Positions 18,870-26,768 of a DNA stretch of 64,000 nt are shown in pieces. Positions within the stretch are counted from its first letter, which is position 1. Each line of letters starts with the position of its first letter. This DNA comes from VXYK01 sp965221585. Its GTDB lineage: Bacteria > Actinomycetota > Acidimicrobiia > Acidimicrobiales > Aldehydirespiratoraceae. The DNA lies in NCBI GenBank assembly GCA_965221585.1, contig OZ244898.1:3006978-3070977 (forward strand), in the 5' to 3' direction. The position numbers and the translations under genes were made by a program. The notes under the pieces were generated by a model that had not been told where the DNA came from, did not search any database, and saw nothing but the letters and a program-made list of their open reading frames with translations.

Positions 18870-19256
18870 ATGCCCGAAACCGACCTAGACGAACCCGCCC
18901 GGCTGCTGGCCATAGCAGACCGGTACTTCGCGCAGGCCTCAGCCGCGCGAGAACTCGCCGCGGCCATCGACCAACGCAGACTGTCGCTCACCAACCGGCT
19001 CGAACCCTGCATCCAGCGGCACCTCCCCGAAGTGTGGTCATCCAACGCCGCGGAGATCAGCCGGATGAAGCTCACCAGGATGATCGCCAGAGAGGTCTGG
19101 GTGTCCTGCGAGCACCTGCTCGAAACCCGCACCGCGCTGATGAGACGGGCCGAAGAGCTCGACAGCCAAGCCCTCGCGCTGACCAACAGAGCAGCCGAAC
19201 TAAGCGAAGCCGCAGCCCTGCAGGGTCCCAAGACCAAACGCGACCAGCTTGCCTAG
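18870..19256 (+). CDS. Hypothetical helical protein
   Basis: From the ATG at 18870 the frame encodes 128 residues starting MPETDLDEPARLLAIADRYF. It is almost entirely amphipathic helix rich in Ala, Glu, Arg and Leu, with no transmembrane segment; coiled-coil or helical-bundle folding is likely. I do not recognise a family. The open frame extends upstream to 18759, but that part is AT-rich non-coding-like sequence, so the longer start is rejected. The WS/DGAT gene follows after a 116-base gap that contains the dispersed 31-bp repeat. Confidence 0.5.
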   Translation: MPETDLDEPARLLAIADRYFAQASAARELAAAIDQRRLSLTNRLEPCIQRHLPEVWSSNAAEISRMKLTRMIAREVWVSCEHLLETRTALMRRAEELDSQALALTNRAAELSEAAALQGPKTKRDQLA

Positions 19257-19283
19257 AGGCCGAGCGGCCCGCCCGGGGCCTCG

Positions 19284-19314
19284 CGGCCCGTGAACGCAGT
19301 GAACAAGAGCGGGA
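19284..19314 (+). repeat. Dispersed 31-bp repeat, copy 2
   Basis: Exact inverse copy of 1512-1542, here in the intergenic region between a hypothetical gene and the WS/DGAT gene. It contains the near-palindromic core GTGAACGCAGTGAAC. Confidence 0.75.
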
Positions 19315-19372
19315 GACCGGTGGCAAACAAGCGGAGCGCTCCGTAGTCTCGCTAACGACGAAAGGGTCGACA

Positions 19373-20785
19373 GTGCAGCAACTCAGCGCCCAGGACGCGA
19401 GCTTCCTACACCTCGAATCGCAGAGGACGCCGATGCACATCGGATCAGTGTCCATCTACGACCAGAGCAGCGTCGAAGGAGGCCTGGTCACCTTCAAATC
19501 CATACTGGCCATGCTGGAGGAACGCCTGGGCATGGCCCGTTCCTTCACCGAACGGCTCGTACATGTGCCGCTGAAAGTCGACTACCCCTACTGGGTGTCC
19601 GACCCCGACTTCGACCTCGAATACCACGTCCGCCACATCGCGCTGCCCAAACCCGGCGACTGGCGCCAACTATGGATCCAGGTGGCCCGCCTTGTCTCCC
19701 GTCCGCTCGACCTGTCACGCCCGCTCTGGGAGTTCACCGTCGTCGAAGGCCTCGACAACCTCGAAGGCATACCACCCGGGTCCTACGCCCTCGTCTCGAA
19801 GATCCACCATTGCGCCATCGACGGCGTGTCAGGCCAGGAGATCACCGCGGCCATCCACGACTTGGAACCCTACGGGCCGCCGATCGACAGACCATTGGTC
19901 CGCACCGACGTCGAGCCGAGCCCGGTCGAACTCCTAGGCAGAGCCGCCGTCAACAACCTCCGTCAACCACTGCGCGTCCCGAGCCTGATCCGCGAGACGC
20001 TGCCCGCCATCGGCCGGCTCGTCAAAACAGCAAGCCAAGACGACATTCACCTGCCGGCACTCCCCGGACGGGTACCCGTCACCCGGTTCAACCAGAAGGT
20101 CTCACCGAACCGAGTGATCGCAGGCAGCCGGTTCGACCTCGACGAGATCAAAGCCATCAAGAACTCCGTCGACGGAGCGACCATCAACGACGCCGTCCTG
20201 ACAATCTGCGCCGGAGGCATCCGGCGATACCTCGAACACCACGGCGAACTCCCCAAAGAGAGCCTGACCGCAATGGCCCCGATCTCAGTGCGCTCAGACA
20301 GCGAACGAACCGACGCGGGCAACCACGTATCGGCCATGGTCGTGCGGCTCCGCACCGACATCGCCGACGACACCGAACGGTTGTCAGCCATCCGCGACGC
20401 CACCAAAGAATCAAAAGAACTCACCAACGCCGTCGGGGCCAGACTGATGACCGACTACACCGAGTTCATACCCGCGGCGACCGCGGCATTGGCCAGCCGT
20501 CTAGCGACCAGGCTTGCGGCCAACTCAACCCGGCCCGCCATGAACTGTGTCATCAGCAACGTGCCCGGGCCGCAGGTTCCGCTCTACGCAGCGTCAGCCC
20601 GGCTGGTCGACATGTACGGGTTCGGCCCGCTGGTCGACGGACTCGCGCTGTTCATCCCGGTGCTCAGCTACTGCGGCGGCATCACCATCGGCGTCACCTC
20701 GTGCCGCGAGATAATGCCCGACCCGGAGCGGTTCATGGACGGCATCAACGAGACGTTCGAGGAACTCAAAGCCGGCATGGCCTGA
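19373..20785 (+). CDS. Wax ester synthase/diacylglycerol acyltransferase (WS/DGAT)
   Basis: Transfers acyl groups from acyl-CoA to diacylglycerol or fatty alcohols, making storage lipids in actinobacteria. From the GTG at 19373 (AAAGGG upstream) it is 470 residues, the usual length. It begins VQQLSAQDASFLHLESQRTP, typical of the family. The catalytic motif is HHCAIDG in the segment VSKIHHCAIDGVSGQEI near residue 145, and the C-terminal region has NCVISNVPGPQVPLYAASAR, the conserved NxPGP-type block. The longer open frame upstream crosses the repeat and is rejected. Confidence 0.92.
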   Translation: MQQLSAQDASFLHLESQRTPMHIGSVSIYDQSSVEGGLVTFKSILAMLEERLGMARSFTERLVHVPLKVDYPYWVSDPDFDLEYHVRHIALPKPGDWRQLWIQVARLVSRPLDLSRPLWEFTVVEGLDNLEGIPPGSYALVSKIHHCAIDGVSGQEITAAIHDLEPYGPPIDRPLVRTDVEPSPVELLGRAAVNNLRQPLRVPSLIRETLPAIGRLVKTASQDDIHLPALPGRVPVTRFNQKVSPNRVIAGSRFDLDEIKAIKNSVDGATINDAVLTICAGGIRRYLEHHGELPKESLTAMAPISVRSDSERTDAGNHVSAMVVRLRTDIADDTERLSAIRDATKESKELTNAVGARLMTDYTEFIPAATAALASRLATRLAANSTRPAMNCVISNVPGPQVPLYAASARLVDMYGFGPLVDGLALFIPVLSYCGGITIGVTSCREIMPDPERFMDGINETFEELKAGMA

Positions 20786-20803
20786 CAGCCGTTACTAGGC
20801 GCT

Positions 20804-20864
20804 GTTGCGACGCGGCCGTCCGGCGGCGTGTTGCGACGCGGCGGTCAGGCGGCGTGTTGAGACG
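20804..20864 (+). repeat. 26-bp tandem repeat, about 2.4 copies
   Basis: The unit beginning GTTGCGACGCGG occurs at 20804-20829, again with two substitutions at 20830-20855, and partially from 20856. It lies between two convergent genes and the second and third copies run into the 3' end of the hydrolase gene, contributing its last codons. Confidence 0.75.
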
Positions 20865-21624
20865 GGTCGTAGACCTCGGCGGCCGGGAACAGCGCCTGCA
20901 ACGCCGCAGGAGGCTTGAACGGCTGCCAATCCGAACCCTGCTGAGCCAACCGATCCGCAACCACGACCATTGCCGCAGGATTGTGGCCGAGCCCGCAGTG
21001 GCTGCCGCGCACCTCAACGTTCTCCGTATGGGGAAAATCGCGGTTGAGGCATTGATCCCACTGCACGATGCCGTCACCGCGGGTATAGATCGAAGTGGCA
21101 GCAACCGGAATCGGATCCCTCGCCCAACTCGGAATGCGAGGAATCATCACCCGATCCGAATGGAACTCCTCGAACGCACCGAACGCCGTGCTCACGTTCG
21201 AGTCCTGTCTGCCGACGATCTGGAACGGACTCCCGAGCGTGATCACCTGACGGACGGCTGACGGAGCCAGCCGAGCCATCTCCCGGGCATAGAGGCCGCC
21301 GAGGCTCCAACCCACAAGATCGACGGGTCCGTCTTGGGCTTTGTCCTCAAGAAGGTCGAAGAGACCGTCGAGGATCTCGTCGGTCGGGCCGATGTTGCGA
21401 CCAAGACCCCAGCCGTGAGCGTCGTGGCCCAGGGAGCGCAGCAGCATCCGCATCGGTTTGGTGCTGGGGTCGTCACCCAGAAAACCGGGCAGCACCAACA
21501 CCGGACGCCCGACACCACGAGGCAGCACCCGGGCCAAGACAGGCGCAATCGCCACGAAGGTCCCCAACTCCGCCAAAGCACGAACCTCCAACATGACACG
21601 CAGAGAATCCATGCGACTACGCAC
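20845..21624 (-). CDS. Alpha/beta-hydrolase (lipase/esterase type)
   Basis: The 259 residues have the strand and nucleophile elbow VDLVGWSLGGLYAREMARLA (GxSxG with Ser near residue 108), an oxyanion-region motif VLVLPGFLGDDPS near residue 42, and a late His in GSHCGLGHNPAA near residue 215. VITLGSPFQ after the elbow recalls triacylglycerol lipases and PGAP1-like lipases. It may act on lipids made by the neighbouring WS/DGAT, with which it is convergent. The start may be the GTG at 21624 or the ATG at 21612. Confidence 0.78.
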   Translation of the reverse strand: MRSRMDSLRVMLEVRALAELGTFVAIAPVLARVLPRGVGRPVLVLPGFLGDDPSTKPMRMLLRSLGHDAHGWGLGRNIGPTDEILDGLFDLLEDKAQDGPVDLVGWSLGGLYAREMARLAPSAVRQVITLGSPFQIVGRQDSNVSTAFGAFEEFHSDRVMIPRIPSWARDPIPVAATSIYTRGDGIVQWDQCLNRDFPHTENVEVRGSHCGLGHNPAAMVVVADRLAQQGSDWQPFKPPAALQALFPAAEVYDPSQHAA

Positions 21625-21701
21625 GACCCAATCGTTACACCTTCAAGTCACGCGGGCAAGCGTCGAACATCCTTGTTGAACGACGGGGTCGATCAGCAGC
21701 G

Positions 21702-22472
21702 TCAGTCGATTCCGTCGAAATTCGGGGGGCGCTTCTCGGCGAAAGCGGTCATGGCCTCGATATTCGCGGGAGAACCCATCAACACCGCGAACTCGGCGTT
21801 CTCTCGTTCGTGCGCCTCATGCAGCGCCGCGCGGATCGGCTCGACAATCGTGCGCTTCGAGGCAATCAGCGAACTGATCGGCCTGGAAGCAAGAACCTCG
21901 GCGTGCGACATGGCAGTGGCCATCAACTCATCAGGTTCACACACCTTGAAGACCAGACCCATCTCCAAACACTCGGCAGCACTGACCCACTCAGAACTCA
22001 TCAACACCCAGCTCGCGTTCTGCCTCCCGACCAGCCGCGGGATACTGCTGCTGCTTGCCAGCTCAGGGGCAACGCCCAGAACCGTGAACGGACACTTCAA
22101 CCGGGCCGTAGACGACATGAACACAAGATCAGCCAAACCCAGGACCGTGGCACCGAAACCCAGACCCATCCCGTTGACAGCCAGAATCAACGGTTTCGGA
22201 AAGTCGATCAGGATCCTGGCAACCCCGGCAAACCCGTGAATCCCCTCGATCCGCTCACCCATCGCCATCCGACCCATCTCAATCACATCCTGGCCGGCCG
22301 AGAAGGAGTCCCCAGACCCGGTCATGACAACCACGGCCACCCCCGCAGCCTCGGTGGCCTCGTTCAACGCCTCGGCAAGACCGTCCCACATGGCGGCGTT
22401 CATGGCGTTCTTCGCCTCGGGCCGCATCAAAGTGATGGTACGAACCCGCCCCTGGTCAGTGATCTCAATCAT
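21702..22472 (-). CDS. Enoyl-CoA hydratase/isomerase family protein
   Basis: From the ATG at 22472 the protein has 256 residues and starts MIEITDQGRVRTITLMRPEA, the normal crotonase beginning; the longer frame to 22556 is non-coding leader. The oxyanion-hole motifs are SFSAGQDVIEM near residue 58 and VNGMGLGFGATVLGLADLVF near residue 98. The C-terminal IPRLVGRQNASWVLMSSEW is typical. Probably fatty-acid beta-oxidation or an acyl-CoA side pathway. It is divergent from the operon beginning at 22558. Confidence 0.88.
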   Translation of the reverse strand: MIEITDQGRVRTITLMRPEAKNAMNAAMWDGLAEALNEATEAAGVAVVVMTGSGDSFSAGQDVIEMGRMAMGERIEGIHGFAGVARILIDFPKPLILAVNGMGLGFGATVLGLADLVFMSSTARLKCPFTVLGVAPELASSSSIPRLVGRQNASWVLMSSEWVSAAECLEMGLVFKVCEPDELMATAMSHAEVLASRPISSLIASKRTIVEPIRAALHEAHERENAEFAVLMGSPANIEAMTAFAEKRPPNFDGID

Positions 22473-22514
22473 CTTGTCCCCGTGCTCATGTTGCCTGTGC
22501 GGCCAATAAGAGGT

Positions 22515-22527
22515 TTGCTGATAGCAA
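22515..22527. promoter_or_regulatory. Inverted repeat TTGCT-N3-AGCAA between divergent genes
   Basis: A perfect 5-bp inverted repeat around GAT in the 85-base region between the enoyl-CoA hydratase gene and the amidohydrolase operon. Position suggests an operator; its regulator is unknown. Confidence 0.35.
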
Positions 22528-22557
22528 CAGCCTAGGGAAATCGCGAAGGGGCGCACG

Positions 22558-24306
22558 ATGGCTCAACACGACCTGATCATCAGAGGAGGCACCGTCATCG
22601 ACGGCACCGGCGCAGCCGCGCGCACCGCAGACATCGCCGTCAACGAAGGTGTCATCAGCGAAGTGGGCCGGGTCAACGGATCAACCCGCCGCGAAATCGA
22701 CGCCGACGGGGCGCTGGTAGCCCCCGGATTCGTCGACATCCACGCCCACTACGACGGCCAAGCCACCTGGGACGAACGCATGCAACCGTCAAGCTGGCAC
22801 GGCGTCACGACCGTCGTGTTCGGCAACTGCGGCGTCGGATTCGCACCAGTGCACGACCAGGACCACGACAAACTCGTCGAACTCATGGAAGGCGTCGAGG
22901 ACATCCCCGGAGCGGCCCTGCACGAAGGGCTGGAGTGGGGATGGAACTCCTTCGGCGAGTACCTCGACGCGCTCGAAGGCCGCAAAGACATGAACATCGC
23001 CGCCCAAGTACCCCACGGCGCCCTGCGCCTGCACGTGATGGGGGAGCGAGGCGCCAACCGGGAAGACGCCACCGACCACGACATCGCCGAGATGGGCCGC
23101 CTCGCCGCCGAAGGCATCGCCGCAGGCGGCCTGGGGTTCACGACCAGCCGCACCTCCAACCACAAGACCTCGACCGGAGACTTCACACCGACCCTGACCG
23201 CCGCCGCCGACGAGCTGATCGGCATCGCCCGAGCAGTGGGCCAAGGCTCCACAGGAGTGTTCCAGCTGGTCAGCGACTTCGTTGACCGCGACACCGAATT
23301 CCAGATGTTCCGCGACATGTGCGCGGTATCCGAGCGCCCGCTGTCGTTCACAATCGTCGAAAGCCCCCGCTCAGCCGATTTCCACAAGGATCTCTTGAAG
23401 CGGATCGAAACTGCCCGCGCAGACGGCTTCGAGATCACCGGACAATGCCCGGTCCGACCCATAGGCATCCTGCTGGGATTCGAATGCACCCTCAACCCGT
23501 TCATGCGCAACCCCGGATGGCAGGAAATCGCCGACATGGCGCCAGCTCAGCGGGTCGCAGCCCTGCAAGACCCCGACCGACGTCAACGACTGCTCCAATC
23601 CAGCGGCGGCGTCGAACGCGTCCTCGTCGGCGGAGGCATCATCGAGAACTTCCACAACATGTTCGAAATGGGCGAGTGGCCCTACTACGAACCCGCACCG
23701 GACCAGACAGTGGCCCGCCGCGCCGAAGCCCACGGCGTCGACCCCGCCGAATTCGCGCTCGACCTGCTGTTGGAGAACGACGGGACCAACATGTTGTGGG
23801 TGCCCTTCACCAACTACGGCTTCATGAACCTTGACGGCACACGAGAACTGCTCACCCACCGCTACACGGTGCCGGCGCTTGGCGACGGCGGCGCGCACGT
23901 AGGGACGATCTGCGATGGATCATTCCCGACCACGCTGCTGCAGCATTGGGGTCGGGACCGGCCCAAAGACAAGATCGACCTGGAGTTCCTGGTGCAACGC
24001 CAAGCCCGCGACACCGCCCGCACCGTCGGGCTTTGCGACCGCGGAGTCCTCGAGGCGGGCTACCGGGCCGACATCAACGTCATCGACTTCGACAACCTGG
24101 CAGTACGCGGCCCCGAATTGGCCTACGACCTTCCCGCCGGAGGCCGCCGAGTGCTGCAACGAGCCGACGGATACCTGCACACCATCGTGAGCGGCGAAGA
24201 AACCTACGCCTCAGGCGAAGCCACCGGAGCCCTGCCCGGGAGGCTGGTGAGAGGCGCGCAACCGGCACCAACGACCAACGGTGCGACGAACGGCCGCGGT
24301 CGATGA
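22558..24306 (+). CDS. Amidohydrolase, N-acyl-D-amino-acid deacylase (D-aminoacylase) family
   Basis: Zinc-dependent hydrolases of this family cleave N-acyl-D-amino acids and some cyclic amides. The 582 residues begin with MAQHDLIIRGGTVIDGTG and the metal motif GFVDIHAHYDGQATWD (HxH), then TTVVFGNCGVGFAP, the cysteine-containing family signature, and near the end LGDGGAHVGTICDGS. Length exceeds bona fide D-aminoacylases (about 480-530), so the substrate may differ. It heads an operon; the next gene starts within its stop codon (ATGA). Confidence 0.83.
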   Translation: MAQHDLIIRGGTVIDGTGAAARTADIAVNEGVISEVGRVNGSTRREIDADGALVAPGFVDIHAHYDGQATWDERMQPSSWHGVTTVVFGNCGVGFAPVHDQDHDKLVELMEGVEDIPGAALHEGLEWGWNSFGEYLDALEGRKDMNIAAQVPHGALRLHVMGERGANREDATDHDIAEMGRLAAEGIAAGGLGFTTSRTSNHKTSTGDFTPTLTAAADELIGIARAVGQGSTGVFQLVSDFVDRDTEFQMFRDMCAVSERPLSFTIVESPRSADFHKDLLKRIETARADGFEITGQCPVRPIGILLGFECTLNPFMRNPGWQEIADMAPAQRVAALQDPDRRQRLLQSSGGVERVLVGGGIIENFHNMFEMGEWPYYEPAPDQTVARRAEAHGVDPAEFALDLLLENDGTNMLWVPFTNYGFMNLDGTRELLTHRYTVPALGDGGAHVGTICDGSFPTTLLQHWGRDRPKDKIDLEFLVQRQARDTARTVGLCDRGVLEAGYRADINVIDFDNLAVRGPELAYDLPAGGRRVLQRADGYLHTIVSGEETYASGEATGALPGRLVRGAQPAPTTNGATNGRGR

Positions 24307-25349
24307 GCGCGCTCACCCAAGTCGACACCGCAGCGGTCCGACCGCTCGAAACACACGCCAACTGGACCGCGGCAGACGTGGCCGACAGCGACAGGTGGAC
24401 CTACCGGCTCAACGCGGACGAAATCGCCGAACTGGAAGCTGCGCTCGTAGTGGCACGCTCCTACAGCGACGAAGTGCTGGATGTCGACAAAGAGAACTTC
24501 CCGCTGCCCACCCTCGCGCCGGTGCTGAACGGCCTCGCCGAGGAACTGATCAACGGACGGGGATTCTGTCGAATCTCAGCGCTGCCCGTCGAACGGATCG
24601 GCTACGAGGACGCCTCCTGGATGTACTGGGGGATCGGCCTGCACCTCGGCGTGCCATGGCCCCAGAACGTGAAGGGCCACCTGCTCGGCGACGTCAAAGA
24701 CCAGGGAAAGTCGGTCAACGACCCGACCGCAAGAGGCAACGAACTCGGCGGCGTGGCCCAACCATTCCACTCCGACGGCTCAGACCTGATCGGGCTGCTG
24801 TGCCTCGACCCGGGAGTGTCCGGAGGCGAGAGCCTGGTCGCCAACGCAGTCGCCGCCCACAACCTGCTGGTGGCGCAGGACCCGCAACTCGCCGAAGTGC
24901 TCTACGACCCGCTCCCCTACGACTTCCGCGGTGAGCAGAGCAAAGGAAGCGACCCTTTCTACCGAGTGCCGGTGTTCAGCGAACACAACGAGCGGCTGTT
25001 CGTGCGCTACATCCGGCCCTACATCGAAGCATCCCAACGGCACCCCGACGCCCCGCGGCTCAGCGACCTGCAACGCACTGCCATGGACGCCTACGACTTG
25101 CTCGTCAACGACCCCGACAACCGCGTCGAAATGACCTTCGAACCCGGCGACATGCAATTCGTCAACAACTACCACGTGCTGCACGGCCGCAACGCCTACC
25201 AGGACGACCGGGCGACCGGCAGAGTGCGATGGCTGAAACGCCTGTGGCTCGCCACCGAGATCCTCGGACCAAAGGATCGGCCCGAGCGCTTCCAGTCCGC
25301 GGGAGCAACCCGGCACTGGTCAGCCCGACGCACCCGCGCCGGCATCTGA
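24303..25349 (+). CDS. TauD/TfdA-family 2-oxoglutarate-dependent dioxygenase
   Basis: The 348-residue protein starts at the ATG overlapping the previous stop. Fe(II) ligands appear as HSDGSD (HxD) near residue 157 and the distal His in VNNYHVLHGRNAY near residue 288, followed by the 2-oxoglutarate-binding Arg in RVRWLKRLW. Members hydroxylate or cleave sulfonates, aryloxyacids, carnitine relatives and similar small acids. Together with the upstream amidohydrolase and downstream molybdenum hydroxylase it suggests a pathway for an N-containing organic compound. Confidence 0.83.
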   Translation: MSALTQVDTAAVRPLETHANWTAADVADSDRWTYRLNADEIAELEAALVVARSYSDEVLDVDKENFPLPTLAPVLNGLAEELINGRGFCRISALPVERIGYEDASWMYWGIGLHLGVPWPQNVKGHLLGDVKDQGKSVNDPTARGNELGGVAQPFHSDGSDLIGLLCLDPGVSGGESLVANAVAAHNLLVAQDPQLAEVLYDPLPYDFRGEQSKGSDPFYRVPVFSEHNERLFVRYIRPYIEASQRHPDAPRLSDLQRTAMDAYDLLVNDPDNRVEMTFEPGDMQFVNNYHVLHGRNAYQDDRATGRVRWLKRLWLATEILGPKDRPERFQSAGATRHWSARRTRAGI

Positions 25350-25428
25350 GCAACCCGCCGAGCCGAGCCGAAACAACTGGCCGCGCGGATGTGTGGCGAA
25401 GCGAACTGCGCAGTATGTTACGGACTTC

Positions 25429-26286
25429 ATGAGATACGCAGCTCCCACAACCGTGGATGAGGCGATTGAACTGTTGCACAGCGACCCCGACTCCCGGGTC
25501 TTCGCAGGCGCAACCGACCTCATCCCCCAAATCCGAGCCGGCCGGCCCGAACCGGCACTGCTCATAGACCTGAAACGCATCGAGCGGCTCGTCGGCGTCA
25601 ACCACAGCAACGGCACGTGGACCGTCGGCGCAGCCACCCCCACCTCGGCCCTGACCGCTGACAGCGAGTTCAGCGCCGCCTTCCCGGGCCTGTCCGAAGC
25701 AAGCGGCCTGATCGGCTCGGACCAGATCCAGAACCGGTCCAGCTGGGGCGGGAACCTCTGCAACGCCTCACCCGCAGCCGACTCGGTCCCGGCGCTGATC
25801 GTCAACAACGCCACAGCCGTGATCGCCGGCAGCTCCGGCGAACGGACCGCCAGCGTCGCCGACATCGTGACCGGCCCAGGACAAACCTCACTGAGCGACG
25901 GGGAATTCATCGTCGAATTCCTGCTCGACGACCCGCCGGCGAGCAGCGGCGACGCCTACCTGCGGCTCATCCCCCGCACCGAGATGGACATCGCCGTAGT
26001 CGGCGCCGCAGCGCAACTCACCATGGACGGCGACACCGTCGCCTCAGCCCGGATCGCACTCGGAGCCGTCGCCCCGACCTTCGTACGAGTCGCAGACGCC
26101 GAATCCGCCCTCGTCGGCTCCAGCCTGGACGACGGCACCCTCGCCGCGGTAGCCGCCGCAGCCTCGGCAGCCTGCAACCCCATCGACGACAAACGAGGAA
26201 CCATCCAATACCGCAGGCAAGTAGCGGGAGTACTGGCCAAACGAGCCGCGCAGACCGCCGCACAACGAGCCAAAGGAACGAGCTGA
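25429..26286 (+). CDS. Molybdenum hydroxylase FAD-binding (medium) subunit
   Basis: FAD-domain subunit that passes electrons from the iron-sulfur subunit. I start at the ATG at 25429 (285 aa, MRYAAPTTVDEAIELL), the family's usual beginning; an upstream GTG at 25393 adds 12 residues. Visible motifs are VFAGATDLIPQIRAG (FAD pyrophosphate site), the middle block NRSSWGGNLCNASPAADSVP, and a C-terminal RRQVAGVLAKRA. The stop overlaps the start of the next gene by one base (TGATG). Confidence 0.9.
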   Translation: MRYAAPTTVDEAIELLHSDPDSRVFAGATDLIPQIRAGRPEPALLIDLKRIERLVGVNHSNGTWTVGAATPTSALTADSEFSAAFPGLSEASGLIGSDQIQNRSSWGGNLCNASPAADSVPALIVNNATAVIAGSSGERTASVADIVTGPGQTSLSDGEFIVEFLLDDPPASSGDAYLRLIPRTEMDIAVVGAAAQLTMDGDTVASARIALGAVAPTFVRVADAESALVGSSLDDGTLAAVAAAASAACNPIDDKRGTIQYRRQVAGVLAKRAAQTAAQRAKGTS

Positions 26287-26768
26287 TGCCCCGAACCCAT
26301 GTGAACTGCACCGTCAACGGCGACCAGGTCGACTTCCTGTCAGCCGACGACACCTCCCTGCTCAACGCCCTGCGCGACGAACTCGGCCTCACCGGAGCGA
26401 AGGAAGGCTGCGGAACCGGCGACTGCGGCGCCTGCACGATCCTCGTCGACGGCAGAGTCAACTGCGCATGCCTGATGTTCGCCCCCGAAGCCGAGGGAAC
26501 CTCGATCACAACCGTCGAAGGCATCGCCGAAGGCGACCACCTGCACCCGTTGCAACAGACGTTCCTCGAAGGCGCGGCGCTGCAATGTGGCGTGTGCACA
26601 CCAGGATTCCTGGTAGCCGCCAAGGCGCTGCTCGACGAGAACTCCGACCCGACCGAAACCGAGATCCGCTACGCCCTAGCCGGCAACCTCTGCCGCTGCA
26701 CCGGCTACGACAAAATCATCCGAGCCGTGCAGGAAGCGGCCGTCCAGGTGAATGGAGCCTCCAAGTGA
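26286..26768 (+). CDS. Molybdenum hydroxylase [2Fe-2S] (small) subunit
   Basis: The 160 residues carry the plant-type ferredoxin cluster motif GCGTGDCGACTILVDGRVNCAC near residue 40-60 (the Cys pattern CxxxxCxxC...C) and the second cluster motif CGVCTPGF ... CRCTGYDKI in the C-terminal domain. This is the electron-transfer subunit. It overlaps the large subunit start by four bases (GTGA). Confidence 0.95.
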   Translation: MPRTHVNCTVNGDQVDFLSADDTSLLNALRDELGLTGAKEGCGTGDCGACTILVDGRVNCACLMFAPEAEGTSITTVEGIAEGDHLHPLQQTFLEGAALQCGVCTPGFLVAAKALLDENSDPTETEIRYALAGNLCRCTGYDKIIRAVQEAAVQVNGASK

